A stretch of 25,296 bases of DNA from DATDOO01 sp035293245 (GTDB lineage Bacteria > Pseudomonadota > Gammaproteobacteria > Methylococcales > Methylococcaceae), in assembly GCA_035293245.1 (NCBI GenBank), contig DATDOO010000321.1:1-25296 (forward strand), in the 5' to 3' direction. Under the pieces are notes generated by a model. The model did not search any database. It worked only from the letters and a program-made list of their open reading frames with translations, and was not told the DNA's origin. Position numbers and translations under genes: made by a program. Shown here piece by piece: positions 1 through 8,310 of the stretch (the first letter of the stretch is position 1; every line of letters starts with the position of its first letter).

Positions 1-511
1 CCTGAAAGCGGATCTTGTAACCCACGGCCTTACCCAGCGGCTGGCCCAGTTCCTCGGCGATGCGCGCCGCGACCGTGCGCGCCGCAAGACGCCGGGGCTG
101 GGTGTGGCCGATCATGCCGAACACGCCGCGCCCCGCTTCCAGGCACAGCTTGGGCAGCTGGGTGGTTTTGCCCGATCCTGTTTCGCCACAGACGATCAGC
201 ACCGGATGGTCGCGGATGGCGGCGACGATTTCCTCGCACCGCGCCGAGACCGGCAGTTCTTCCGGATAATTCAGCACCGGCACGGCGGCACGCCGCATCT
301 CCACCTGCTGGAGGGAGTTTTCGATGCGACGGGTCAGGTCCTCCAGTGCAGTGGCGACGTCCCTGCCGGCGCGGGCGTCATCGCCCAGGCGCTTCAGCCG
401 GCCGCGCAGGAAAAACCGGTCGCGCAGCAGGCTTTGGCCGATCGATTTGGTCAGGGCGCGTTCGTCGAAACGGGAGGCGGACGGGCGATGTTTGACAACC
501 TGAATTGTCAT
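1..511 (-). CDS. hrpA: ATP-dependent RNA helicase HrpA, N-terminal part (cut by window edge)
   Basis: This is the first 170 codons of a DEAH-box helicase; the rest lies left of the window. I translated the minus strand from the ATG at 511. The first ~85 residues are a charged helical lead-in typical of HrpA. Next come the Walker A motif GETGSGKTTQ and the motif Ia stretch TQPRRLAARTVA, followed by GYKIRF, which together are diagnostic for the HrpA/DEAH family. HrpA proteins unwind RNA and in E. coli help rescue stalled ribosomes and process some mRNAs. No strong ribosome binding site precedes the ATG, so the start could be slightly different. The gene is divergent from lapG, with a 203-bp gap. 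The family assignment is firm, but nothing can be said about the C-terminal domains. Confidence 0.93.
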   Translation of the reverse strand, partial: MTIQVVKHRPSASRFDERALTKSIGQSLLRDRFFLRGRLKRLGDDARAGRDVATALEDLTRRIENSLQQVEMRRAAVPVLNYPEELPVSARCEEIVAAIRDHPVLIVCGETGSGKTTQLPKLCLEAGRGVFGMIGHTQPRRLAARTVAARIAEELGQPLGKAVGYKIRFQ

Positions 512-654
512 CGGAAAGTAAGATTCGGCTGGAATGGCAAAAAGGGCGCAAATGTTGGGGAACGCGCGTTTCGACGCGGTCCGCCATCGCTCGTTCCGGG
601 CGCCATTGTAAGGGCAGTTGCCGCTTTGCGCCGCCTGCCCGCCGGATTTCCGGC

Positions 655-682
655 TTGCGGCAAGGCGCATTTCGTCTAAAGT
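655..682 (+). promoter_or_regulatory. Candidate sigma-70 promoter for lapG-lapD
   Basis: TTGCGG at 655-660 and TAAAGT at 677-682 are separated by 16 bp, giving 4/6 matches at each hexamer. A start point near 689 would leave a leader of about 26 nt before the GTG at 715. This was found by eye only. Confidence 0.4.
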
Positions 683-714
683 AACTCGCAATTTTGCCTT
701 GATGATGGACCGGC

Positions 715-1404
715 GTGACTTCCCTTCGACGAGATTCCGCGCGATACCTCCTGAAGAATTGCTTGTGGGCGTTGCTTTGTTGCGGGCTGGCTTTCGGTTT
801 CGGTGCCGCGCTGTCGGATGGTTTTGAGCTTACCCAGGAACTCCTGGAGAAAGCCGCGAGAAAATATGGCGCACGCGCAAGGACGCGGCTGGAACACTGG
901 CAGGCGTTGATCCAGACCAATCAGGACAAGACCGATCAGGAAAAGCTGGAACTGGTCAACGACTTCTTCAACGAGCTGACCTTCGTCGACGACAGCATCC
1001 ACTGGAAAAAAACCGACTATTGGGCAACGCCCGTCGAAATGATCGAGACCGGCGGCGGGGATTGCGAGGATTTTTCCATCGCCAAGTTCTTCACCCTCAA
1101 GGCCCTGGGGGTGGACGAAAGCCATCTGCGCATGACGTACGTCAAGGCGCTCCGGCTCAACCAGGCGCACATGGTGCTGACCTATTTTTCCGCGCCCGGC
1201 ACCGAGCCGGTGGTGCTGGACAACCTGATCGCCGAAATCAAACCCGCCCGGCAACGCAACGACCTCATGCCGGTGTACAGCTTCAACGCCGATGGCCTGT
1301 GGCTCGCCAAGCAGCGCAACGTGTCCGGCCAGATGGTGGGCGGTTCGGAGCGCATCGGGCTCTGGCAGGATCTGCTCCAGCGCATGAGGGAGCCTGAAAC
1401 ATGA
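715..1404 (+). CDS. lapG: LapG-type periplasmic cysteine protease (biofilm adhesin release)
   Basis: 229 aa, bacterial transglutaminase-like cysteine proteinase family (BTLCP, LapG). Residues ~11-33 form a hydrophobic signal segment. The catalytic triad is readable as C117 (in GGGDCEDF), H152 (in AHMVLTY) and D169 (in VLDN). The acidic residues flanking C117 match the calcium-binding positions known in LapG. In Pseudomonas, LapG cuts the N-terminus of the giant adhesin LapA and frees it from the outer membrane, unless LapG is held by LapD. Here lapD follows 57 bp downstream, which supports the assignment strongly. The start is GTG at 715: the frame is closed by a TGA at 703 and there is no in-frame ATG upstream. 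No LapA-like adhesin or its type I secretion system is in the window. Confidence 0.93.
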   Translation: MTSLRRDSARYLLKNCLWALLCCGLAFGFGAALSDGFELTQELLEKAARKYGARARTRLEHWQALIQTNQDKTDQEKLELVNDFFNELTFVDDSIHWKKTDYWATPVEMIETGGGDCEDFSIAKFFTLKALGVDESHLRMTYVKALRLNQAHMVLTYFSAPGTEPVVLDNLIAEIKPARQRNDLMPVYSFNADGLWLAKQRNVSGQMVGGSERIGLWQDLLQRMREPET

Positions 1405-1461
1405 AGCACGCCGCCGCCGGCACCGCCAACCTCTTTATGATTTAGACCCGAGGACGCCTCC

Positions 1462-3420
1462 ATGACCCTTTCCAGACAGTTGACGCTGATCATCCTGGTG
1501 ATGTTCCTGCTGTTGTTCATCGGTACTTTCACCATCAGCATCAACAATACGCGGCACTACCTCATCAACCAGTTGGAGTCGCACGCCCAGGACACTGCCA
1601 CGTCCCTGGGGCTGTCGCTGACGCCGCACATGATGACCAACGACCTGGCGGTGATGAACTCGATGGTGGACGCCATCTTCGATCGCGGCTATTACCGGGA
1701 GGTGCTCGTCGAGGCCGTGGACGGCAAGAAGCTGATCGAGCGCGTCAATCCGGTCAAGATCGAAGGCGTGCCCCAATGGTTCATCGACTTGATTCCTTTG
1801 GAAACGCCCCAGGGCGACGCGCTGATCAATGCCGGCTGGACCGAGGCAGGCACGGTGAAGGTCAGCAGCCATCCGGGCTACGCCTACGATGAGCTATGGC
1901 GGACCACGCAGCATACGGCACTGTGGTTTCTCTCCAGCGCGGCGGGCGCGCTGGCGCTGGGCCTGCTGTTGATCCGCCTCGTGCTCAGGCCGCTCAACGC
2001 GGTGGAGGAACAGGCCGAGGCGATCTGCAATCGCTCCTACCCCATCCAGGAGCGCATTCCGCGCACCCGCGAACTGCGCCAGGTGGTCCTGGCCATGAAC
2101 AAGGTCTCGGCCAAAGTGAAGCAGATGTTCGAGGAGCAGTCGGCGATCACCGAGAACCTCCGCCAGCAGGTCTACGTGGACAGCGTGACGGGGTTGGGCA
2201 ACCGCCGCTTTTTCGACGGCCAGTTGCAGCATCTCTTGCAGGCGCGCGAGGACTTCGTCAGCGGCGGGCTGCTCTTGTTCCAACTGGAGGATTTCAAGGG
2301 CTACAACGACAGCAAGGGCTACCAGGCGGGCGACGAACTGCTGCGCCGCGCTGCACGCATCCTGGAAACCGCTTGCGCGGATGCGGGCGAAACGGTGCTG
2401 GCGCGCCTGACGGGCGCCGACTTCGCCATCGCAGTCCTGAAAGTGTCGCTCGAAGATGTGGCCGCCTTGTCGAAGCGTGTGTGCGAGGCCCTGCACCAAT
2501 TGCAGGGGGACGGCCTGATGGAAGGACCTGGATTGGGCCATGTGGGCGCGGCGGTGTTCCGTTCCGGGCAGAGCCTGTCGGCGCTGTTCGCCAATGCGGA
2601 CCAGGCGTTGCGCATGGCGCAGGGCAAGGGACCGAATGCCTGGCATCTGTTCGATCTCGGCGAGTCGCAGGCCCTGCCCGCCGGCGCGCGCAACTGGCGC
2701 AAGTTCCTTGAAGACGTGATCGCCCTGAAACAGGTGCTGCTCCACTTCCAGCCGATCCGCCCCCTGCGTGGCGGTGGCGAAACCGAACACAGCGAAGTCC
2801 TGTTGCGCGTCCGCGACGAGCACGGCGAAATTCTCTCCGCCGGGGTGTTCATGCCCATGGCGGAGCGCCTGGGCCTGGCCGGACCGATGGACCGGCTGAC
2901 GCTGGAAGTGCTCTGGGCGCATCTGGATCACGCCCATTTCGCGGGACGGCGTTACGCGGTGAACCTGACGCCCTCTTCCATCGCCGACCCCGACTTCGTC
3001 CGCTGGCTGGCGAACCTTTTGCGCGGCTCCGCTGAAAAAGCCTCGCGGCTGATTTTCGAGGTTCCCGAATACGCCGCCGTGCGCAGCATGGATGCGCTGA
3101 AGCAATTGATTCAGCAACTGCAACCTTATGGCTGCCACTTTTCCATCGACCATTTCGGCCGCGGCTTTACCTCTTTCGCCTATCTGCACTCCCTGAGGGT
3201 GGATTTCCTGAAAATCGACGGCGGCTACATTCGGGGCATCGACGGCGACAAGGACAACCAGTTCTTCGTCCAGGCGCTGGCCAAAACCGCCCACGAGATC
3301 GACGTGCGCGTCATCGCCGAAAATGTCGAGACCGAGGCGGAATTGAATATCCTGGAAAGCCTCTACGTGGACGGGGCGCAGGGTTACCTGATCGGCCGTC
3401 CCGGCGAAGAGGAAATCTGA
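1462..3420 (+). CDS. lapD: LapD-type c-di-GMP receptor with degenerate GGDEF and EAL domains
   Basis: 652 aa inner-membrane protein. A TM helix at ~8-27 is followed by a periplasmic LapD_MoxY_N domain (~28-150), a second TM (~153-175), a HAMP region (~175-225), GGDEF (~235-400) and EAL (~405-650). The output loop contains W126 in NAGWTEAG, equivalent to the tryptophan by which LapD grips LapG. The GGDEF signature is replaced by TGADF (317-321) and the EAL signature reads EVLLR (445-449), so neither cyclase nor phosphodiesterase activity is expected. Binding of c-di-GMP by the EAL domain is the known LapD mechanism: it makes the periplasmic domain sequester LapG, so the adhesin is kept. It is probably co-transcribed with lapG. 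It ends 22 bp before the convergent relA stop. Confidence 0.93.
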   Translation: MTLSRQLTLIILVMFLLLFIGTFTISINNTRHYLINQLESHAQDTATSLGLSLTPHMMTNDLAVMNSMVDAIFDRGYYREVLVEAVDGKKLIERVNPVKIEGVPQWFIDLIPLETPQGDALINAGWTEAGTVKVSSHPGYAYDELWRTTQHTALWFLSSAAGALALGLLLIRLVLRPLNAVEEQAEAICNRSYPIQERIPRTRELRQVVLAMNKVSAKVKQMFEEQSAITENLRQQVYVDSVTGLGNRRFFDGQLQHLLQAREDFVSGGLLLFQLEDFKGYNDSKGYQAGDELLRRAARILETACADAGETVLARLTGADFAIAVLKVSLEDVAALSKRVCEALHQLQGDGLMEGPGLGHVGAAVFRSGQSLSALFANADQALRMAQGKGPNAWHLFDLGESQALPAGARNWRKFLEDVIALKQVLLHFQPIRPLRGGGETEHSEVLLRVRDEHGEILSAGVFMPMAERLGLAGPMDRLTLEVLWAHLDHAHFAGRRYAVNLTPSSIADPDFVRWLANLLRGSAEKASRLIFEVPEYAAVRSMDALKQLIQQLQPYGCHFSIDHFGRGFTSFAYLHSLRVDFLKIDGGYIRGIDGDKDNQFFVQALAKTAHEIDVRVIAENVETEAELNILESLYVDGAQGYLIGRPGEEEI

Positions 3421-3451
3421 GCCGGTTCCGGCCGGCCTGCTTTCAACCGGC
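3421..3451. terminator. Possible bidirectional terminator hairpin between lapD and relA
   Basis: GCCGGTT at 3421-3427 pairs perfectly with AACCGGC at 3445-3451 across a 17-nt loop, in the 22-bp gap between two convergent stop codons and overlapping the relA end. An alternative 6-bp stem, GGCCGG (3430-3435) with CCGGCC (3447-3452), is also possible. There is no clear T-tract, so terminator activity is uncertain. Confidence 0.3.
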
Positions 3452-5569
3452 CAGCCGCGCCTCTTCCACGCCATCCAGGCGGCGTATCTTGCCCAGCGCC
3501 GCTTCCAGTACCGCCGGATCGGCCTTCTCGACGCTGATGCGCAACGTGGCCCGGCCGCCGGCGGGGTCGGTGTAGGTGAACGCCGCGGCGATGTCGATCT
3601 GTTCATGGCTCAGGGCTTGCGTCACGTCCCTCAGGAGGCCGCGCCGGTCGCGGGCGGACACCTGCACTTCCACGCCTTTCCCCGCGGCGTCGCCCTGCCA
3701 GAAGGCCTCGATGAGACGTTGGCGCTGCGCGTCGTCCAGCCGCAGGATGTTGGCGCAATCGCTCCGATGGACGGCGACGCCCCGGTTGACGCTGATGTAG
3801 CCCACCACGGCTTCGCCCGGCTGGGGATTGCAGCAGCGGGCGAAATGGGTGAGGGGATTGGGTACGCCGGGAATGACGATTTGCCCCCCCAATAGCGGTT
3901 GGCGCGGCGGCTTCGGCGGTGCCGGAATCGCCACGGGCGGCGGCGGTGCGAAAGGACCGACGACCTGGCCGGCGCCGATTTCGTGGCGGCCCACGGCCGC
4001 CAGCAAGTCATCCCAGTGCTTGTAGTTGAAGCGCGTCAGTAGCACTTTCTGATCGAGGTCGCGCACGCCCAGGCGCTGTTTTTCCCTTTCCAGAACGATC
4101 TTGCCCTGCCGCCAGTGCTGCTCGTATTCCTGCTGCTTGAACCACTGGCGCACCTTGCCGCGGGCATGACCGGTATGCAGGTAGCCCGATGCAGGCTCCA
4201 GCCAGTGGCGGCTCGGCCCGCCCTGGCTGACGGTGAGGATTTCCACCTGCTGGCCGGAAACGAGGGCGTGGGTCAGCGGCGCCATGCGCCCGTTGACCTT
4301 GGCGCCGCGGCAACGGTGGCCCACTTCCGTGTGGACGGCATAAGCGAAGTCCAGGGGCGTTGCGCCCTTCGGCAGGCGGATGATGCGTCCCCTGGGCGTC
4401 AGGACGAACACGTCGCTGCCCAGCGTCTCCGAGCGGAAATCTTCCAGCAGCGCATGGTCGTCCTCGCGGCTTTCCAGCAATCCGCGCAGCAGGGCGATGC
4501 CACGGTCGAGAGATGCATCGCCGCCGCCTTCCTTGTAGCGCCAGTGCGCGGCCACCCCATATTCGGCGAAGGCATGCATCTCGCGGGTGCGGATCTGGAT
4601 TTCCACCGTCTTGCCTTCCGGGCCGATCACCACCGTGTGCAGCGAGCGGTAGCCGTTGGGCTTGGGATTGGCGATGTAGTCGTCGAACTCCTTGGGAACA
4701 TGCTGCCAGCGGCTGTGCACCAGACCGAGCACGGCGTAGCAGTCGGCAATGTTCTCGACGATGACGCGCACGGCGCGCAGGTCGTAAAGATCGTCGACCG
4801 TGACGTGCTTGCGCGTCATTTTCTTCCAGATGCTGAACAGGTGCTTGGGGCGTCCCGAGACGCGCGCCTGGATGTTTTCGCGTTCGAGAAACCGGCCCAG
4901 TCCGGCCAGGAAGTCGTGGATATAACTCTCCCGCGCGGTGCGGGTCTCCGCCAGTTGGCGGGCCAGTTCGCCGTAGTCCAGGGGCTGCAGGTAGCGGAAG
5001 GACAAGTCCTCCAGTTCCCACTTGAGATGGGCCACGCCCAGCCGGTTGGCCAGCGGCGCGAAGATGTCCAGCGTTTCCTGGGCGACGCAGCGCCGCGTCT
5101 CGCCATCCTGGCGCGGCAACACGCGCAGCCTCTCCACGCGATAAGCGAGCTTGACCAGCACCGCGCGCACGTCGTTGACCACCGCCACGAGCATCCGCCT
5201 CAGGAGTTCCGCCTGTTCCGGCTCGCGCAGGACCGCCTCCCGGCAGTCGGTGAAGGTATTGAGCCAGTTGACCTTGTCCACCAGGGTGGCGGTGGCTTCG
5301 CCGAAGCGCTCGCGGACCAGGGTCGCAGGCAGCGTCTCCCGCAGGTAGGGGTCGCTGAGCAAGGCGGCCAGCACACATTCGCCGTCCGCCTTCAGGCCGT
5401 GCAGAATTTGCGCAACCTCCACGCCGCGGGGCCTGATCTGACGATCCTGGGCGGCGGCGTCCAGCGCCAAGGTCAAGGCGGCGGCGATACGTCCCCCCTC
5501 CTCCAGGCCGTAGCCGTGGGTGAGTTTCCGCAGCAGCAGGTTTTCGTCGCGTTGGATGGCCGCTTTCAT
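3443..5569 (-). CDS. relA: RelA, GTP pyrophosphokinase ((p)ppGpp synthetase I)
   Basis: 708 aa, RelA/SpoT homologue; E. coli RelA has 744. The N-terminal HD hydrolase domain is degenerate: the position of the HD pair reads S72-D73 in AALLSDP, and the ED that follows it in SpoT is missing. The synthetase domain carries KEFDDYIANPKPNGYRSLH (~293-311), with the acidic EFDD signature of RelA rather than the basic version of SpoT, followed by EIQIRT (323-328). A TGS domain (~385-446), a Cys-rich segment ARCCNP (578-582) and a C-terminal ACT domain (~634-706) complete the RelA layout. It is a ribosome-associated alarmone synthetase for the stringent response to uncharged tRNA. A proline-rich insertion at ~541-557, just before the Cys-rich segment, is a local peculiarity. 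The start is the ATG at 5569, where the conserved N-terminus begins. Confidence 0.95.
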   Translation of the reverse strand: MKAAIQRDENLLLRKLTHGYGLEEGGRIAAALTLALDAAAQDRQIRPRGVEVAQILHGLKADGECVLAALLSDPYLRETLPATLVRERFGEATATLVDKVNWLNTFTDCREAVLREPEQAELLRRMLVAVVNDVRAVLVKLAYRVERLRVLPRQDGETRRCVAQETLDIFAPLANRLGVAHLKWELEDLSFRYLQPLDYGELARQLAETRTARESYIHDFLAGLGRFLERENIQARVSGRPKHLFSIWKKMTRKHVTVDDLYDLRAVRVIVENIADCYAVLGLVHSRWQHVPKEFDDYIANPKPNGYRSLHTVVIGPEGKTVEIQIRTREMHAFAEYGVAAHWRYKEGGGDASLDRGIALLRGLLESREDDHALLEDFRSETLGSDVFVLTPRGRIIRLPKGATPLDFAYAVHTEVGHRCRGAKVNGRMAPLTHALVSGQQVEILTVSQGGPSRHWLEPASGYLHTGHARGKVRQWFKQQEYEQHWRQGKIVLEREKQRLGVRDLDQKVLLTRFNYKHWDDLLAAVGRHEIGAGQVVGPFAPPPPVAIPAPPKPPRQPLLGGQIVIPGVPNPLTHFARCCNPQPGEAVVGYISVNRGVAVHRSDCANILRLDDAQRQRLIEAFWQGDAAGKGVEVQVSARDRRGLLRDVTQALSHEQIDIAAAFTYTDPAGGRATLRISVEKADPAVLEAALGKIRRLDGVEEARLAG

Positions 5570-5593
5570 GGGACGGAACGGAATAAAAACTCG

Positions 5594-5621
5594 GTATTAG
5601 GGCTGCTCGGGACTATTTCAA
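5594..5621 (-). promoter_or_regulatory. Candidate relA promoter
   Basis: On the minus strand TTGAAA (5621-5616, 5/6 match) and TAATAC (5599-5594, 3/6) are separated by 16 bp. They lie about 25 bp upstream of the relA ATG at 5569, so the leader would be short. The rest of the 326-bp gap between relA and mlaA (5570-5895) shows only a short C/G-rich stretch near 5745-5775 and the mlaA signals. Confidence 0.3.
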
Positions 5622-5816
5622 GGGCGCATTCGCTTCCCTTTCCGGAACTCTGGCATACCCCTCCTTGCTTGAACATAAGCCGGCGGAACTTTTTCCGGAA
5701 CGGATACTTTCCACCGGTACGGGGATCGTCATAAAATGAACCGCGGAACGAGCGCGCGCGGAGCGCCCCGGTTCGGGAGGAAAACGGCGGGGGATGGCGG
5801 CTGTAAATGGGCGGTT

Positions 5817-5847
5817 TTGCAATTCGGCAATCTGCAACAATTATGCT
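5817..5847 (+). promoter_or_regulatory. Candidate mlaA promoter
   Basis: TTGCAA (5817-5822) and TATGCT (5842-5847) lie upstream of mlaA with a spacing of 19 bp, longer than optimal. TATCCT at 5847-5852 is an alternative -10. The ribosome binding site GCAGGGAT precedes the ATG at 5896 by about 6 nt. Confidence 0.3.
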
Positions 5848-5895
5848 ATCCTGAAACGAGTTCATGATTTCCACACACGTTTTGCAGGGATAAAA

Positions 5896-6696
5896 ATGAA
5901 AAAATGCAGATCGTTGAACAAAGGGCTGGTCAGCATTCTGGCGAGTGCCGTTGTCGCGTCCCTGGCCACCGGATGCGCGGCGCCCCAGGCAGCGCGCCAC
6001 GTCGACGCCCGCGATCCGTGGGAAGGCTGGAACCGTGGCACGCAGTCGTTCAACGACGGGCTGGACGACTATTTCATGAAGCCCGTGGCCAAGGGCTACC
6101 AGTACATTACGCCTTCGTTCGTCGACCGCGGCGTGACGAACTTCTTCAGTAACATCGACGACATCGGCGTTACCCTCAACGATTTGTTGCAGGCCAAATT
6201 CAAGCAAGGCGGCATGGACGCGGCCCGTTTCCTGGTCAACACCACCGTCGGTGTAGCCGGTTTCGTCGATGTGGCCAGCAAGGTCGATTTGCCCAAGCAC
6301 AACGAAGATTTCGACCAGACTTTGGGGACGTGGGGCGTTCCATCCGGCCCCTACCTGGTGCTCCCGTTGCTCGGACCGAGCACGCCCCGCGGCGTCGGCG
6401 GTCTGGTGGGCGATTCGGCTTCGAATCCTCTCACCTATCTTGGAGCGGGAGTCGGGGCGGGCACTTTCGGTGCGCGCATGACAGACCTGCGTGCGGACAA
6501 CCTGAGCGCGACCAAGATCGCCGACGAAGCTTCGGTGGACCGTTACGAATTCATCCGCAACGCCTACTTCCAGCAGCGCAATTACCTGCTGCACGACGGC
6601 AATCCGCCGGAAGAAGACGGACTGGAATTCGAGGAAAACGGGGAAGACTCCTCGAAAGGCAAGGTCGACGTTTATCTGGACGAGAAACCCAAGTAA
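5896..6696 (+). CDS. mlaA: MlaA/VacJ-family outer-membrane lipoprotein
   Basis: 266 aa. MlaA removes phospholipid from the outer leaflet of the outer membrane and passes it to the periplasmic carrier MlaC, maintaining lipid asymmetry. The protein starts with a lipoprotein signal peptide: basic MKKCRSLNKG, a hydrophobic core, and lipobox ATG-C27. Family signatures follow: DPWEGWNRGTQSFND (~39-53), a helical region with VNTTVGVAGFVDVAS, and GTWGVPSGPYLVLPLLGPSTPR (~152-173). I chose the ATG at 5896 because the signal peptide begins there and a ribosome binding site precedes it; the frame also has an upstream ATG at 5794 that would add 34 residues of no apparent function. The other mla genes (mlaBCDEF) are not in this window, so mlaA is detached here. 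It ends in the tail of a gene pair convergent with pyrC. Confidence 0.93.
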   Translation: MKKCRSLNKGLVSILASAVVASLATGCAAPQAARHVDARDPWEGWNRGTQSFNDGLDDYFMKPVAKGYQYITPSFVDRGVTNFFSNIDDIGVTLNDLLQAKFKQGGMDAARFLVNTTVGVAGFVDVASKVDLPKHNEDFDQTLGTWGVPSGPYLVLPLLGPSTPRGVGGLVGDSASNPLTYLGAGVGAGTFGARMTDLRADNLSATKIADEASVDRYEFIRNAYFQQRNYLLHDGNPPEEDGLEFEENGEDSSKGKVDVYLDEKPK

Positions 6697-6734
6697 GCCA
6701 CACGGCGACACGCCAGGTTTCCAGGCCGAACTGC

Positions 6735-6756
6735 ACACCCCCTCTTCAGGGGGTGT
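6735..6756. terminator. Hairpin between convergent mlaA and pyrC
   Basis: A perfect 9-bp stem, ACACCCCCT (6735-6743) with AGGGGGTGT (6748-6756), around the tetraloop CTTC lies between the mlaA stop (6696) and the pyrC stop (6764). It can form in either direction. Neither side has a run of Ts, so it is either an atypical terminator or an mRNA-stabilising 3' hairpin. Confidence 0.55.
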
Positions 6757-6763
6757 CGCGCAT

Positions 6764-7807
6764 TCAGGACTCGGAAATTTGCACGCGCCACGAAAGCGTT
6801 TCGCCGGCGCGCAACGGGATCAGCACATCTTCGCCTATCGCCAGGGTTTCCGGCACACTCCAGGCCTCACGGCGCAATTCGATTTGTCCTTCATTGCGCG
6901 GCAGGCGGAAAAAATCCGCGCCATGCCGGCTCGCAAAGGCATCCAGGCGTTCCAGCGCCCCCGCGGACTCGAAGGCTTGCGCGTAAAGCTCCATGGCGGC
7001 GTGGGCGGTATAACAGCCCGCGCATCCAGAGGCGCACTCCTTGGCGTGCCGCGGATGGGGCGCGCTGTCGGTGCCGAGAAAAAATTTGGGATTGCCGCGG
7101 GTCGCCGCTTCCAGCAATGCCCGACGATGGGTTTCGCGTTTGAGGATCGGCAGGCAATAGAAGTGAGGGCGCACTCCTCCGACCAGCAGCGCATTGCGGT
7201 TGTATAGCAGGTGATGGGCCGTGATCGTCGCGGCGACGGTGCCCCCCGCCTCGCGCACGAAATCCACCCCTTCCCGGGTTGTGACGTGTTCGAGAACGAC
7301 GCGCAAGGCGGGGAAGCGCCGGGTGATCGGTTCCAGGTGCGCCTCGATGAAACGGGCCTCCCGATCGAATATGTCCACTTCGGGCTCGGTTACTTCCCCA
7401 TGGACTTGAAGCGGCACATCATGGCGTTCCATGCATTCCAGCAAGGGGTAAATTTTTTCCAGGGACGCAACCCCCGATTCGGAATTCGTGGTCGCTCCGG
7501 CGGGATACAGCTTGAAACTCAGGACTTCCGGAGTTTCCGCGACACGGGCCACCTCCTCCGGCTGCGTGGCTTCGGTGAGATACAGGCTCATGTACGGCGT
7601 GAACGCGCAGCGGGGCGAAATTGCATCCAGAATGCGCTCGCGGTAGCGAAGAGCTTCAGCCACCGTGGTCACCGGCGGCCTCAGGTTGGGCATGATCAGG
7701 GCGCGGGCGAACTGGCGGGCGCTGTGGGGCACCAGCGAGGCAAGCGCGCTACCGTCGCGGACATGCAAGTGCCAGTCATCCGGGGCGGTGAGGACAATTT
7801 GGTTCAT
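6764..7807 (-). CDS. pyrC: Dihydroorotase, type II (catalytic)
   Basis: 347 aa, the usual length of E. coli-type PyrC. It catalyses cyclisation of carbamoyl aspartate to dihydroorotate, step 3 of pyrimidine synthesis. All metal-centre residues can be seen: H13 and H15 in DWHLHVRDG, carboxylated lysine K99 in SFKLYPAG, H136 in VHGE, H174 in LEHVTT, and D247 in GTDSAPH. It stands alone on the minus strand, about 5 kb from the pyrR-pyrB-pyrX genes. It presumably supplies the activity that the PyrX homologue cannot. The ATG at 7807 gives the canonical N-terminus. It is divergent from the fmdB-like gene with a 101-bp gap. Confidence 0.96.
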   Translation of the reverse strand: MNQIVLTAPDDWHLHVRDGSALASLVPHSARQFARALIMPNLRPPVTTVAEALRYRERILDAISPRCAFTPYMSLYLTEATQPEEVARVAETPEVLSFKLYPAGATTNSESGVASLEKIYPLLECMERHDVPLQVHGEVTEPEVDIFDREARFIEAHLEPITRRFPALRVVLEHVTTREGVDFVREAGGTVAATITAHHLLYNRNALLVGGVRPHFYCLPILKRETHRRALLEAATRGNPKFFLGTDSAPHPRHAKECASGCAGCYTAHAAMELYAQAFESAGALERLDAFASRHGADFFRLPRNEGQIELRREAWSVPETLAIGEDVLIPLRAGETLSWRVQISES

Positions 7808-7830
7808 CGGGAGTTTCCAAAACCAAGAGC

Positions 7831-7859
7831 TTGATAAGTTGTGGCGCTGTCCCCATTAG
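7831..7859 (+). promoter_or_regulatory. Weak candidate promoter for the FmdB-type gene
   Basis: TTGATA (7831-7836, 5/6) and CATTAG (7854-7859, 3/6) with a 17-bp spacer lie in the pyrC/fmdB divergent gap. The -10 match is poor. Confidence 0.25.
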
Positions 7860-7908
7860 CTTCACTCAATTTCATTCCGAATCAAACCCCAAAAGCAGGA
7901 ACCGAACG

Positions 7909-8217
7909 ATGCCCATCTACGAATACGTCTGTAAACATTGTCAGCACGAACTGGAAGCGCTGCAAAAAATCAGCGACCCGCCGCTAAAGGATTGTCCGCA
8001 ATGCGGGCAAGCGGAACTGCAGAAAAAGATTTCCGCCGCGGGCTTCCGTTTGAAAGGGGGGGGCTGGTACGAGACCGACTTCAAGGGGAGCGGAGACAAG
8101 AAGAAAAATCTGGTCGGCGGCGGTGGCGGAGCTGCGGCCGGCGAAGGGAGCAAGCCGGCCGCGGTCGCGGCCGACGCCGTTACAGGTCAGTCTTCTTCGC
8201 CAAGTGGCGAAGCCTGA
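7909..8217 (+). CDS. FmdB/CxxC zinc-ribbon family protein
   Basis: 102 aa. The N-terminal ~40 residues form a zinc ribbon with C8-x2-C11 and C29-x2-C32, starting MPIYEYVC, which is the hallmark of the FmdB (putative regulatory protein, CxxC_CxxC_SSSS) family. The tail is low-complexity, rich in Gly, Ala and Ser, with no expected fold. The ATG at 7909 is chosen because the family always begins at MPxYEY; an upstream in-frame start at 7831 would only add an AT-rich leader. The biochemical role of the family is not settled: the name comes from a regulator of formamidase/amidase genes in Methylophilus. In many betaproteobacteria such a gene sits before aspS, which is not the case here. Confidence 0.85.
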   Translation: MPIYEYVCKHCQHELEALQKISDPPLKDCPQCGQAELQKKISAAGFRLKGGGWYETDFKGSGDKKKNLVGGGGGAAAGEGSKPAAVAADAVTGQSSSPSGEA

Positions 8218-8234
8218 GATGGGAGAATAAGCGT

Positions 8235-8262
8235 TTGCTAAAACTCCAGGCCGGCCTAAAAT
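8235..8262 (+). promoter_or_regulatory. Candidate promoter for the persulfide dioxygenase-SQR genes
   Basis: TTGCTA (8235-8240, 4/6) and TAAAAT (8257-8262, 5/6) with a 16-bp spacer lie 18 bp after the fmdB-like stop. A start point near 8269 would give a ~40-nt leader to the ATG at 8311. Confidence 0.45.
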
Positions 8263-8310
8263 AAACCGGGACCGAACAGGTCTTGTTTCCCGCAACCGTT
8301 GTACCGTCGA

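Noticed and set aside
4115..5734. 539-aa plus-strand frame over relA
   Set aside because: Antisense to a complete relA, with shadow-type composition and no domain.
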